From: Symmetrospora coprosmae
Lineage: Eukaryota; Basidiomycota; Cystobasidiomycetes; Symmetrosporaceae
Direction of reading: 5' to 3'
NCBI GenBank assembly: GCA_008802785.1
Contig: VUYT01000006.1
Span: forward strand, 124,001-188,000
Length of the DNA stretch: 64,000 nucleotides
Notes under the pieces: model-generated
The model's input: only the letters and a program-made list of their open reading frames with translations
The model's database searches: none
Told to the model about the DNA's origin: nothing
Position numbers and translations under genes: made by a program
In this document: piece after piece, positions 41,023-53,394 of the stretch
Layout: every line of letters begins with the position of its first letter
Numbering within the stretch: the stretch's first letter is position 1

Positions 41023-43719
41023 ATGAGTTCCGATCCAAGGTTCGCACGTCTGGCGACAGATCCGCGCTTCATCCGACCCAGCAAAGCCTCGCAAAAGGTC
41101 GTGCTGGATGACCGGTTCAAAGACCTGCTCAGCACAAAGAAGCAGGCCGGCGGTGGCAATGCGGCCAAAGTCGACAAGTACGGCAAGAAGGTCTCCAAGA
41201 ACAAGGCTGCAGAGGACCTCAAGGCATTCTACCGTGTAGATGAGGACTCAGCCTCGAAGAAGGTCAAGGGAAAGGCCAAGCCAAGCATCGTCGACCGCGC
41301 TCGAGGCGAGGGTCTCGAGGAAAGCAGCGACGAGGAAGATGCAGCGGAGGACGACAGTGAGGGTGAGGAGGAAGAGGAAGCAGCCAGCGACGATGAGGAG
41401 GACGATAGCGAGAGCGGCGAAGACGACAATGTCATGCTCGGCTCGAAGAAAGCTCGCGCTGCTGCACAGAAGGAGCGGAAGCGGCGCGCGTCTTCGGAAA
41501 TTTCCGTCGACCTCGATGAAGACGACCTTGATGACGCTGCGGCAGGGGAGGCCGCGGCATCCACCTCGGCACAGGTGGAGGCTAGCATCCCCACCATGGA
41601 GGGAAGCACGCGCCGCGTCGCCATCGTCAACCTCGACTGGGACAATGTCCGCGCCGTGGACCTGTTCAAGGTCTTTGACTCTGTCCTCTCACCCTCGGCC
41701 TCTGCGCTCGGTGGTCTTGGAGGCAGCGCCGCTGGTGTTGCAGGCAGCAGGAAGAGCAAGACGCGCATCGGTCGCGGCCGCGTCGAAAGCGTCAAGATCT
41801 ACCCGAGCGAGTTTGGCAAGGAGCGCATGGCACGAGAAGAGATGGAGGGTCCGCCTGTCGAGATCTTTGCCAAGCACAGAAAGAACAAGGCTGCCTCTGC
41901 TGCTTCGCTGGATCCGAAGGCAGCGGCTGCTGCTGCGAAGAGGCGCAAGAAGAAGCGTGCTCAGCAAGGGAGCGACTACGAATCCGACGAGGACAGCGAT
42001 GACGACCTGCTGCAGGAAGACGAGGGAGACGAGTACGACGAGGTCGCTCTGCGGAGATACCAGCTCGAACGGCTTCGCTACTACTATGCTGTCGTCGAGT
42101 TTGACACGGCTGCAGCAGGACAGCACGCGTACGAGGAGATTGACGGGACGGAGTTCGAGGCGACTGCCAATGTTTTGGATTTGAGGTGGGTGTCTCTCGC
42201 CCGAGTTCGCAAGAGCAAGGGCCTCCGGACTGATTGCACTCTCTCGTTGCCAGATACATCCCAGACGAGACCACGTTTGACGATGAGCCGACCGAGACGG
42301 CAACGCCTGCCTCTGTCGAATCGCAAGCATACAAGCCAGTTGACTTTGTCACGGACGTGAGCGAATGGCCGTTCCGTCGCTGCGCATGCTACTTTGACAT
42401 AGCTGACATTGTCCACCTGCAGGCCCTCCGGAATTCGAAAGTCAAGCTTACATGGGACGCCGACGATCCTGCGCGTGCAAAGTTGGTGCGCGGGACGTAC
42501 GATACCGTCACCACGTCCGGGGCAAAGGGAAAAGGCGGGAAGAAAGACGAAGCGGCCATTGACTACTCTGCGCTGCTCGCTTCCGACTCGGAGGACGACG
42601 CCGAGGCGGCCCGGCTGCGCACGCGCTCTGCTTTCGGCTTTTCCGCAGAGATGGGCGCATCGGGCGACGAGGACGGCTTTGGGATGGGCAGCGACGATGG
42701 CGAGGGCGAGGTGGACAAGGAGATGGAGATTACGTTTGGCCCTGCGCTATCCGGGAACCGCCTCGCCGAAGATGACGATGATGGCGAAGACGCCGAGCTG
42801 GCAGGCGGCGAGCGGCAGGAGACCTCCTTGGAGAAGTACGAGCGCAAAGACCGCGAGCGCCGCTTGGCCAAGAAGGAGAAGCGCAAAGCGGAAAAGCGCA
42901 AGCTCGCGGCTGGCGAAGGGAAGAAAGGGCGCAGATTGCACGGCGACGACGAGGACTCGGACCCGGACGAGGCATTCGACGCGAACCGGTTCGAGGCGGG
43001 CGGCGCAGACGACAACGGCGCAGATGGCTTCTTTGATCTTGACGCGGGTGCCGCGGACCAGGAGGAGGCGGAGGAGAAGGAGGCGAGGCTCTCCAAGAAG
43101 GCGGCCAGGCAGCTCGAGCGCGAGACGGAGGCGAAAGAAGCCGCTGCGCTCTCGCTGCTCGTTGGGGACGACGACGATGCCGGCGGGTCGGGCGGCGAGG
43201 GCGGCGCCCGGGGCCACTTTGACATGCAGGCCATCCTTCGCGCAGAAAAGACGGCAGGCAAGCCAAAGAAGGTGCTCAAGAAGGGCAAGGACCGGCGCAA
43301 GCACCAGGAGGCAAAGGAGCTGCTCGAGAAGGAGAAGGACAGGTTCGCCGTCGACACCAAGGACGACAGGTTCAAGAGCCTGCACGAGGACCACGAGTTT
43401 GCCCTCGATCCTTCCAACCCGAGGTGCGTCCCTGTTTCGGCTATGTCCCCTCTGGCTAGCTGGCTGACTCGCGCTGCCCTTCCCTTGCAGGTACATGAAG
43501 ACCAAGAATATGGAGAAGCTGCTCGATGAATCACGCAAGCGTCGCTCAGACCAGCCTGTGGAAAGCAGCGGGCCTGCCTCGCAGAGTGGGGCCAGTGCCA
43601 GCGGTGCAGCCGACAAGAGCAACGGCCTATCGAGTCTTGTCGAGAGCATCAAGCGGAAGAGCAGTGCGGCCGCTGGCGAGAACAGCGGCAAGAAGCAGAA
43701 GAAGCAGAAGCGTGCATAA
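41023..43719 (+). CDS. ESF1: ESF1, nucleolar pre-rRNA processing factor
   Basis: Small-subunit processome protein needed for 18S rRNA maturation. Exons 41023-42185, 42254-42356, 42423-43423 and 43491-43719 sum to 831 residues. The start MSSDPRFARLATDPRFIRP is the family signature, followed by KVVLDDRFKDLL, a long acidic run, and the RNA-recognition-like core STRRVAIVNLDWDNVRAVDL, VESVKIYPSEFGKERMAREE, YQLERLRYYYAVVEFDTA, HAYEEIDGTEFEATAN. Then VLDLRYIPDETTFDD is rebuilt across the first splice. The C-terminal NUC153 motif KDDRFKSLHEDHEFALDPSNPRYMKTKNM spans the last splice (shown in two parts here: KDDRFKSLHEDHEF and ALDPSNPRYMKT). It ends in basic KKQKKQKRA. Long minus-strand frames here are shadows. 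Confidence 0.96.
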
Positions 43720-43848
43720 TGATACCGCGGTCCCCTTCTTGGTACCTGTCTAGACTAGGGCTACATACAAGCTGCGACTTTGTTGGAAATTGATACTCCG
43801 ATTCTGAGAGACTGGGAGACCGTGCACTGCGCTCCGGGTCTGCTCAAT

Positions 43849-45457
43849 TTATGCGGCAACTGGCGTCTTCGCCGAGCTGTTTTTGAACGAGAGGAAGATA
43901 GTCCTGCGAGGGTGGCATATCGATGTCAGCGCTGACGAGAGAGGTCGGCCTGCTTGTCTGGCGCAGACTCACCAGAGAACGCCGAGAGATGCCGAGAAAG
44001 GCACCCTGTACCTCAGGGGCAAGTAACGAAAGTTGATGAATTGCACGAATGGCCAGCTGCAGGCAAGAAGGGGAGTGGGGAGGTGTCAGTCAAACCTCCA
44101 GGCACAGCGGTCCTTCAGCCTGTTGGTGAGCAAACGCACATCTGCCAGTTGACGATGAGCAGAGGGATGTATAGCCGTCGATACCGCTCCTTGATTTCCT
44201 CCCACTCGAGGCCTTCGAGGATGGACATTGTGCTCAAGAAGATGATGAGGCCGAGCGGTGCCATGATGAGCTGATCTGCCGCCACACGCTTGAAGAGTGC
44301 CTTGACGCTGATCTGGCCCGGGTTGCCGACGTTGGGCATGGCGACGTGCTGGGGGTCGACGACGCCCGTCTTCTCGTTCAGGCCCTGGTACTGCTGTCCC
44401 TGCTGCGCGTCTCCGCGGTCAATGTTGACGCGGAACCCTTCCTTCTCCGCTGCGCGCTTCAGGCCGTCGACAAAGGCTGGCGAGTTGGGGTCCTCCATGA
44501 ACCCAGGCGTCTGCCCAAAGACGGCCGCGGTCGGGCGCAAGGGAAAGCGGTACTCGAGGAACCGGTTCCATTTCTCGATGAGCGGGCCGAGCGAGAAGCC
44601 AAACATGGCAAAGCGCAGCGTCCGGTCTAGATCCCATGCGGGGACTGGTGCGCCAGCTGCCGCGCCCTGGGGGAACATGGCGAGGCGCCGGTGTGAGCTG
44701 CCTGCACGTTCTTTCCTGGGCGGCTCGCGCGCATGAATGGATGTGGGCTGCTCACGAGAATGGGAATGAGCTGCGCGCATGCATCCCCGAATGTAGACAG
44801 GATGCAGTTTGTGATGCTGCAGGTATCAAGCGAGTGCGGCGTTAGACACCAAGGCTCTCTTCCTGAGCTTTCCTTTTCCCGCTCCTTCTCCTTGAAACTC
44901 CCGCCCGGGGCTCACCAGAGCGTAATGACGGGCCTCCGCTCGAAATTGCTCGTGTAGAATCGCGTCAACCGCCGTGCCATGTTGTCTGCTTTTGGCTCCT
45001 CCTCGCCCTGTATTTCCTCTATCTTGCCCTTTCCTTTGCCCTTTTGATCGGTCGAAGCTTGAGTCCAGGCCGATCTGGTGCTGCTGCCTGCTGCAGCAGC
45101 AGCGGTGGGTAGAGCAGCAGCAGCGGCGCCAGCAGGCAAGGGCGCCCGCCGAGGGAACGACGATGGCCCGGAGGACAGCGAATGGTTGTTGAAGCGGTTG
45201 CGCAGGTTGGCATTGAACTGTGCCTGGCTGCTGCTGCCAGCACCACTTCCCTTTGGCGCCATTGTGCTGCTGCTGCTGCTGCTGCTGATACGCGACTGCT
45301 GCAGTTGGGCAAAGGACGAGGTCGAGGTCGTCGACGCACTCGAGTGACGACGATAGCACTGCGCCCGCAGGAAGAGCAGCGAGGCCGAGGATGGCGAGGA
45401 GAGCGAGGAAGGGAAGCGCCTGCACGCTTGGCTGCTCCCTGCTACGACGAAGGACAT
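43849..45457 (-). CDS. SYM1: Mpv17/PMP22-family membrane protein (SYM1-like)
   Basis: Integral protein of the Mpv17/PMP22 family, probably in the inner mitochondrial membrane. Five exons reading leftward: a long Ser/Ala-rich N-terminal leader from 45457, then MARRLTRFYTSNFERRPVIT, LCITNCILSTFGDACAQL, RFAMFGFSLGPLIEKWNRFL, VAADQLIMAPLGLIIFLS, EIKERYRRLYIPLLIVNWQI, WPFVQFINFRYLPLRYRVPF, and ASLGVLWTIFLSFKNSS, with stop at 43849. The W-x-x-W-P-x-x-Q-x-x-N-F pattern and four hydrophobic segments are diagnostic. An insert of about 70 residues between helices (FPLRPTAAVFGQTPGFMED...) makes it longer than yeast SYM1. Orthology to SYM1 versus another family member is not proven. Confidence 0.9.
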
Positions 45458-45817
45458 GGTGAGATCTGACTATGAGTATCAGAGGTGGTCCTCTGTGCAA
45501 GAGGCAGAGAGAGCAGGAACCGACGGAGCATCGTCGTCGTCATCGGAAACGAGGACGGCGAGAGGGGGATGGGGCAATGAATGGCACAGGGACAAGGACA
45601 GGAACACGCACAGGCACAGGGCAGCATCTTGGAACCATGGCAGACAGGTACACAGGTATTCCATGCTCCTTCCTCGCTTCCACATTGCCTGCAAAGGTAC
45701 CCATGGGGCAGAAACGCCTGGTGGCGAGAACGCGTGACTGACTGACTGACTGACTAGGGCAGGACAGCTGCAGCTCCGGCTTGCTTGCTCTTCTATCCAT
45801 CAACAACTGCGAACAGG
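45458..45817. promoter_or_regulatory. divergent promoter region with (TGAC)n repeat
   Basis: 360 bp between SYM1-like (minus) and SWD3 (plus). It contains a tgac tandem repeat of about five units at roughly 45737-45757 and a short cacagg-rich stretch. Confidence 0.5.
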
Positions 45818-48052
45818 ATGGACTGGAACGACCAGCAGGCGGAAGCAGGACCTTCGAGGCTGCCATATACAGATGGCAACGAACAGGGCGACGCGTCCAT
45901 GTTAGATGCGGGCAACGGCCCAGTGCAGGAGCTTCTTGACAAGGAGCAAGAGAGCGGGCAGCAAGAAGCGCGAAAGAACGGAGTGGGAGGGGGAGACGGC
46001 GACCTAGACATTGAGATGACGCCAGACGATGCTGAGCTGCTGCTCTACGCTCCTGCTGCCGCAACCAGGGCAGCATTGGAGACAGCAGACGGAGAAGGGG
46101 AGCACGCCGCTCGAGATGTGGAGGAGGAACCACCAATACCGCATACAAAGTGCCATCAGAGCGGAGCCACAACGAATGGCAGTACAGAAGAGTCACTACA
46201 AGAAGAGCCAGACGCACCTTTACAAGCAGACGTGCGTAAAGGAGTCAACGGAGCCGGGCACGTGGAGGAGCAGCGCACCGCGTCGCGCTTCGCACGACCT
46301 TTCTATCCCAAAAAGTGGCACGCTCAGCGGATCCAGGAGCAGCAACAGCAGGAGCTACGGCCTTCCCTGACTGGTGCGCATGATGAAGGGCTGCCAGCGG
46401 AGAATGCACAGCCAAGCACGCCTGCCACAGCTCTGCCGGATTTGGTCCCGAGGTACCAGCTCCGAGGACACCGAAAGACCATCTCGTGCGTGCGCATATC
46501 GCCTGACGGAGAGCTCCTAGCTACGGCTGGTGGGTCTAGATCCACTGTATGAGAGGTCTCCCCGTCGCTGAGTGCTGGAGGCCATACGCCAGGCGCGGAC
46601 GGTCGCATCTTGCTCTTTGCGCTGCGTTCAGATTCGCCGCCTGATGAGACCGGCGGGACGGCCCGGACCCACTCTGCGCCCGCCTTCCTTCGAGCATTCG
46701 CGATACCTCCTCCGCCACCCAAGCTCGTCCGGCCAGGCCAGCAGGCGTACGCGAACGGCGGGCCCGTCGGGAGCGAAGGGGTCAACGACATCGTCTTCTC
46801 CCCTGATGGACGGGCCATCGCGAGCGCAGGCGACGACAAGCTTGTTCGGCTGTGGCGCGTCGACGAGGACTCGGTCGCGTCGCAGGATGCGGCTGCGGGT
46901 GCAGGTGCCGATGGGGACGTGGCGATCAACCCGCAGAACGGGCAGCTTGAATCGCGCTACAGTCGGGGCGATGCCGGAAACGGCAGCGGCAACGGCAATG
47001 GCGGGGGCGGCAGCGTTATCCTGAACGGGCACACGTCATTCGTCTTCACCCTCGCCTACTCGCCCATGGGCAACCTCCTCGCGTCTGGCTCGTACGACGA
47101 GACGATCCGGCTGTGGGACGTCAAGCGCCGCAAAGTGCTCCGCGTCCTGCCTGCGCACTCTGACCCCGTGTCGAGCGTGGCCTTCTCGAAGGACGGGACG
47201 CTGCTCATGAGCTGCGGACACGATGGCCTCCTGTGTGTCTTCCTTCTCGCCGGGCGCACGGTTAGCAGTGGATCCCAGAATGCCAATGTGGCTGACTGTT
47301 CATTTCTATGGACGCGCGCAGTCGGCTGTGGGACGTCTCGACGGGGCAGTGCCTCAAGACGCTCGTCGTCGAGAGCAGCAACCCAGCCTGCTCGTACGCC
47401 TCCTTCTCGCCCAACTCGCGCTACGTCCTCTGCAGCACCCTCGACTCGCACATCCGCCTCTGGGACTTCTTCGCGGGCAAGTGCGTCGCGACGTATGCGG
47501 GGCATGCGAACGCCAAGTACCACATCCCGAGCTTGGTGTACGTGCCGCCTAAGCGTGGCAGCTCCGAAGCTCAGGCACGGGCAGCGACGGAGGCGCGGGA
47601 GCCGCTCGTCTTGGCAGGGAGCGAGGACGGGCGCATCGTTTTCTGGAATCTGCAAAGCAGGGAGATTGTCCTGCAGTTGCAAGCTCATTCAGGTGAGGCT
47701 CTGCTACGCAATGCGACGCACCGACTGCCAGGATTGCTGTGATTTAGCTGATATTGTTCTCGCCCTGCTCTTTGACATGCGTACAGATCCGATACTGTGC
47801 CTGGCTGTGAGTGAGGACGCATAATCCTGACATGATGCCCTGCCGGTGTGCTTCAGCTTGCTGACGTTTACAGGCACTCTTGCCATGTAGCTTCACGCAG
47901 AGTCGGGCCTGCTTGTCTCTGCCTCCTTGCATAACGTGAGTTGCGCTCACTTCGCGTACCCTTCAAGATGATTGGCGGGCCACCTGACACCGGACATGTT
48001 TGCACAGGATCACACCGTCAAAATATGGTACGACAAGCGGATGTACGCGTAA
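45818..48052 (+). CDS. SWD3: SWD3/WDR5-like WD40 protein of the COMPASS complex
   Basis: WD40 propeller that in yeast and animals scaffolds histone H3K4 methyltransferase complexes. A 180-residue charged N-terminal extension precedes RYQLRGHRKTISCVRISPDG. Further blades after splicing: VNDIVFSPDGRAIASAGDDK, ILNGHTSFVFTLAYSPMGNL with ASGSYDETIRLWDVKRRKVL, and VSSVAFSKDGTLLMSCGHDG joined to RLWDVSTGQCLKTLV. Then YASFSPNSRYVLCSTLDSHI, RLWDFFAGKCVATYAGHANA, VLAGSEDGRIVFWNLQSREI, and the last blade ALHAESGLLVSASLHN joined to DHTVKIWYDKRMYA, stop 48052. Six introns. An unusual feature is the Gly/Asn-rich insert in the second blade (SGNGNGGGGS). Confidence 0.88.
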
Positions 48053-48519
48053 CATCGAGAAGGCAGGGCCGCCACGGCCGCGAGGACCGGGCGCTGCCCA
48101 GCCCAGGAGCCTCGGCTTTTCCCCTCAAGTAGGCGGATGGGCGCGACGACAGTACGTCGCAATCACGTCCGAAACGCAGGCTGCACCGCACATGTTGTTG
48201 TCACACGTACAGAGAGGCATTGCAGGAAGAGATGTCAACAGGGCCAAAACTCACCAGGCCTAGCGCAGGCCCGTTTTGATCAGTTTAGGAGCGCGATACT
48301 TGCTTAGAGTGGGTGCATCAGAACGCATCTTGCTGTCCTGCTGCCGCAGTGGGCGCAGTCGGCTGGGCCTGTCTCTTCGGCGCGCGCCTTTGCGAAAGTC
48401 CCGTGCGCGCCGGCGCCGCCGCGACGCCCTACTTTTCACCAGGACCTGCTTGCATAGGACGCGCGCACGACAGACGTTTGAGAGCAGCAGAGACATCAAG
48501 TACGACGTCAGTGATAGCG
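48053..48519. other. intergenic
   Basis: About 470 bp between SWD3 and IDI1, both plus strand. Holds the IDI1 promoter. No other feature. Confidence 0.4.
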
Positions 48520-49708
<1,189 letters not shown>

Positions 49709-49944
49709 CGGGAGAGAGGGAGTGTATGTGTGGGCGTGCGCCGGCGGACGGTTCCATCAGTACTCAGTCGAAGCCAGCTCCAGCAGCTCGAATGCGGGTC
49801 CTGAGCATCAACCAGGGCATCCTTGCAGGCCGAACGCGGTTGCTCCGATGGTATGCTTGACTGACAAATGGACGACACTGAGAGGGCATGCAAGCACGAA
49901 GTGGGACGAGGATATTGCTATGGGAGCGCTCGGTGCCTTTGAGC

Positions 49945-50815
49945 TCATGCGGCCATGATCTGCCATTTCAATGCGCACAGATGGCGCGTCAATCAGGTAC
50001 TCGAGCGCAGATCCCAGAGTAGACGCGAGGCGGCTGCTGCTCACCTCTCGCACGAACGCCCTATAGTCGATGGTCCCGTCCCCGCCAACCTTGACGCCGG
50101 CTAGCAGCTCGTCTACCTCCTGGTCCGACAGCTTCTCGCCCAGGTTTGTGAGGACGTAGCGGAGCTGCCCTACGCCAATGTGGCCTGTTCCGTCCGTGTC
50201 AAAGACGGCAAAGCCGCGAATGAACTCGTCTGCGCCCAAGGGTTGCACAGGTACATCAGCACAGATCGCTCCGCCGCGGGCGCGCTGGCTTAACCACGTC
50301 AGGCGCACCCTCGGTTCCGGCAGACTTGTACCCGTCCGGTCTGTGCAGGATCTGCGTAAAGGTGTTGTAGTCGACTGCGAGCATGTGCGCATGTGGTCAG
50401 TGTCCCGTGTGTGCATGTGTTTCCTGCCTGTCGCGGTGCAATGCGGTGGGCGGTGCCTGGACGCGGACGCGGACGCGCGTGACAACATGCAGGCCAGCGT
50501 CGCCACTTGCGCCCTTGAGGGGCCTGGCATCCGGCACCAGCTGGCCCCTGATCACATTGACCACGAAAGAGAGCAGCAGCGACACTCACTGTCCCGTGCA
50601 TGCTGCGAGGCCAGGTCAGCGACCTCCGCCTGCGTCGGGTTCTGGCCCAGGGCGCGCAAGAGGTCGCCCAGGGATTCACGGGGGATGGCCCCTGTCCCGC
50701 GTTTGTCGAACAGGGCAAAGGCCTCTCTGATCTCTGCGTCTTGGGAGGACTGCGGGGGCTCGAGCATCATCAGCTGCAGCTCTGCATGCTCGGCTTGTTG
50801 ATGGCGACCCACCAT
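49945..50815 (-). CDS. MLC1: essential myosin light chain (Cdc4/Mlc1-like EF-hand protein)
   Basis: Calmodulin-fold light chain of type II/V myosins acting in cytokinesis. Four coding exons. Start [15 protein letters not shown], then [55 protein letters not shown] across a long first intron, [40 protein letters not shown], and [16 protein letters not shown] with stop at 49945. Only the hand with [12 protein letters not shown] looks able to bind calcium; the first ([12 protein letters not shown]) lacks acidic ligands, as in S. pombe Cdc4. The 5' intron is about 190 bp, unusually long for this window, and holds a gcggac tandem stretch. It shares a 199-bp promoter with uS7m. Confidence 0.9.
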
Positions 50816-51013
50816 GGGAGCTGCTGCTGCTGCTATGGGTGAGCGAGTGATGAGGTCGCGCGTCGGTCTCCAGCTGAGGGACGGCAGGAGGGGGAGGGGC
50901 AGCAGGGCCCGCGAGCGAGAGGGAGGGAGGGAGGGGATGGCAGCGACGGAATGGCAGAGCTCTCTTCTCTCCCCATCACCATCATCCACCTCATTCTATC
51001 GCATCCAGCAAAC

Positions 51014-51985
51014 ATGGCCACCACGTCCTTCTCGCGGACATGCGCACGCTGCTTCTCAAGCTCCGTCCGAGCCGCCCTGCCCGCGTCCAGCAGCTCCTCC
51101 TCGAGCAGCACTTTTCCATCGTCCTCGACCTCCTCGCAGGACTGGAGTCGCAGGCCGCTCGTCTCGCCTGACTACAAGCATGTCGAGAACAGACGGAACA
51201 GGGACCTCCTCACAAAGAGTACGCAGATGCAGCTCCTCATGCGAGGCTACGAGCCGGGTGAGCACGCCCGCTCGCTCGCTCGCTCGCTGCCCGCGCTTCT
51301 TGGCCTCTGCAGCAGCTCGAAGCGACAATTCCGACGAGAACTGACAGTTCCCTCGTACTCTGATCAATCGCTTATAGACCAAGTCTTTGCCGCCGGCAGC
51401 GGACAGCGAGGGATAGCACCGCCTCCTGCCACATCCACCTCTGCTCCGTCGGGCCCGGCAGCGTCCACGTCGTCGCAGCTCCCAGAAAGCAGCAGCAGCA
51501 GCAGCAGTCCACCACGCCCAACCGTGACGTACGAAATACCCCCGCTCGAAGATCCTCTCCTGGCCTTCCTCACCAACATGATGATGACGGACGGCAAGAA
51601 AGCCGTGGCGCGCGGGCACGTCGCCCTCATGCTCTCGACGCTGCGGCACCGCTCCTCGGCGCAGCCCTTGCCGCAGCTGCGCGAAGCGATCCGCCTCGTC
51701 GCGCCCAACATCCGCATGGCAAAGCTCAAGAAGGGGAGCAAGCAGGTCGGCGTGCCGCGCCCGCTCGGGGAACGGCAGCGCGTCCGCCAGGCCATTGTGT
51801 GGATTCTCGACGCGAGCGACAAGCGAAAGAACCCAGTCGCGGGAGGGTCAAAGAAGTTCGGAGAGAGGGTCGCCCTTGAGGTCGAGGCCATTCTAAACGG
51901 CACGTCGACGATATTCAAGACGAGGAATGACCTGCATCAGACTGCAACCGTCAACAGGGCAAATGTGCCGGCACCGCCGAGGTGA
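51014..51985 (+). CDS. RSM7: mitochondrial small-subunit ribosomal protein uS7m
   Basis: Assembly/decoding-region protein of the mitochondrial 37S subunit. Two exons around an intron beginning just after GYEPG (about 51257-51378) that contains a (gctc)n run. N-terminal presequence MATTSFSRTCARCFSSSVRA. The uS7 core follows: DPLLAFLTNMMMTDGKKAVA, HVALMLSTLRHRSSAQPL, APNIRMAKLKKGSKQVGVPR, RQRVRQAIVWILDASDKRKN, and FGERVALEVEAILNGTSTIF, ending VNRANVPAPPR. ATG 51014 is preferred over an upstream in-frame ATG because the presequence begins there. Confidence 0.93.
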   Translation: MATTSFSRTCARCFSSSVRAALPASSSSSSSSTFPSSSTSSQDWSRRPLVSPDYKHVENRRNRDLLTKSTQMQLLMRGYEPGEHARSLARSLPALLGLCSSSKRQFRRELTVPSYSDQSLIDQVFAAGSGQRGIAPPPATSTSAPSGPAASTSSQLPESSSSSSSPPRPTVTYEIPPLEDPLLAFLTNMMMTDGKKAVARGHVALMLSTLRHRSSAQPLPQLREAIRLVAPNIRMAKLKKGSKQVGVPRPLGERQRVRQAIVWILDASDKRKNPVAGGSKKFGERVALEVEAILNGTSTIFKTRNDLHQTATVNRANVPAPPR

Positions 51986-52190
51986 TGGAAAGGGGCAAGC
52001 GAGGGAGGCTACCCTAAGCAGGGACGACGGGCGCTGCGCATCACCGCGAGCATACCTGTGTATTGTATCAAACGCCAATCTGAGTCGCGATAGTTCAAGC
52101 TACCTTCTAGAGTTCATTAGCTGGCCAGGTCGTGCCCGGCTCAGCAGATCACAACCTTCCTTCCGCTCTCTTTCCCGCCAGAACCGGCAG

Positions 52191-53394
52191 TCATTGGGAC
52201 GCGGCGCCAGGCCAGACCTTCTTTCCCTGGTCGACGGCCTCTTTGAGCGCCGTGATGACCTCCTGCGGGTTTTCCGCTCCAAAGATGGCCGTCCCCGCGA
52301 CAATGACGTTGGAGCCTGCGTCGGCGCAGGGCTTGATGGTGGACGGGGAGATGCCGCCGTCGACTTGAATGTCTATCGCTGGGAAACGCGCGCGGAGTTC
52401 AGAGACCTGCGGAGGCGGTAGAGGTATGTCTCGGTGTGTCAGCTTGTTCAGGCTTTTTGTTGCGTTCGGTGAGATGGCTGCGCGGCGCACCTTTGGGACA
52501 CACTCGGCCATGAACTTCTGCCCGCCTTTTCCGGGGACGACTGTCATCACAAGGAGCATGTCTGCCTTTTCGGCGATGGCGTCCGTGATGGCCGTGCTCG
52601 GAGTCGCTGGACTGATGGCGACGCCCGCCTTCATGCCGTTCTTGTGGATGAGGTCAATGACCGAGGGTGCGGATTCTGCCGGGCGCGACACAGCACGCCC
52701 AATCCACGTCAGCCGAGCCATGAGCGGAGGTGGTATGGCCGTAAAGTTGGGAATGGGGCGGCGCCTCACCTGGTCCGGTCGCCTCGATGTGGAAAGTGTA
52801 CGACTTGCCGCCGGCCTCGGCAACGTCCTTGACCCACTGCGGGCGACGGAGAGATGCGGATCGTCAGCGGACTTGGGTTGCAACCAGAAAGCTTGCGTCT
52901 GGTGAGTGCACGCACCCTGGCTGGGTCAGCGACCATCATGTGGCAGTCCATGTAGGCGCCCGTGACGGTGTTGGCGACCGACTTGAGCACGGGCGGGCCT
53001 GCGCGAGGAGACAAGCAGCCGTCAGTAGGCCATAGCTGGCATCTGTCCCGTGTGAGGCGCGCGCACCAATGGTGATGTTCGGGACAAAGTGCCTGGAGAA
53101 GCAGGTTGGTGCGCGCCGTCAGTTTCAGGCACGGCACTGGCGCTTCTCTCGACGGAAGAGCGCGCCAGCTCACCCGTCCATGATGTCTGCGGGAAGGAGT
53201 AGGGTAGAATGACCATCAGCCAACCGTCCTACCTCCCTCTCAAGCATGCGGCCTCTGCCAGCTGCCGGGGGCGCACCCATGTGTAGCCAGTCTGCCCCGT
53301 TCTTGATCATCCGCGTGCACTCGGCCGTCAGGTTGCCAAAGTCAGAGGCGAGCACGGAGGGTGCGACCTTTGCGACTGGCGAGGGGGATGACAT
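52191..53394 (-). CDS. RPE1: ribulose-5-phosphate 3-epimerase
   Basis: Pentose-phosphate enzyme interconverting ribulose-5-P and xylulose-5-P. Start MSSPSPVAKVAPSVLASDFG at 53394. The metal/catalytic segment MDIMDGHFVPNITIG is built from exon 53394-53277, a 13-nt exon 53186-53174, a 26-nt exon 53092-53067 and the next exon (PPVLKSVANTVTGAYMDCHM). Later: VKDVAEAGGKSYTFHIEATG, IHKNGMKAGVAISPATPS, MLLVMTVVPGKGGQKFM, ELRARFPAIDIQVDGGISPS (catalytic Asp), and VIVAGTAIFGAENPQEVI, stop at 52191. Eight or so exons, the most fragmented gene here for its size. Identity is secure; the splice sites in the middle (52680-52930) are approximate. Confidence 0.95.

Noticed and set aside
42563-43691. Long minus-strand open frames of 314-323 codons
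   Set aside because: Antisense shadows of the Glu/Lys-rich ESF1 coding sequence (Ser/Leu-rich complements).
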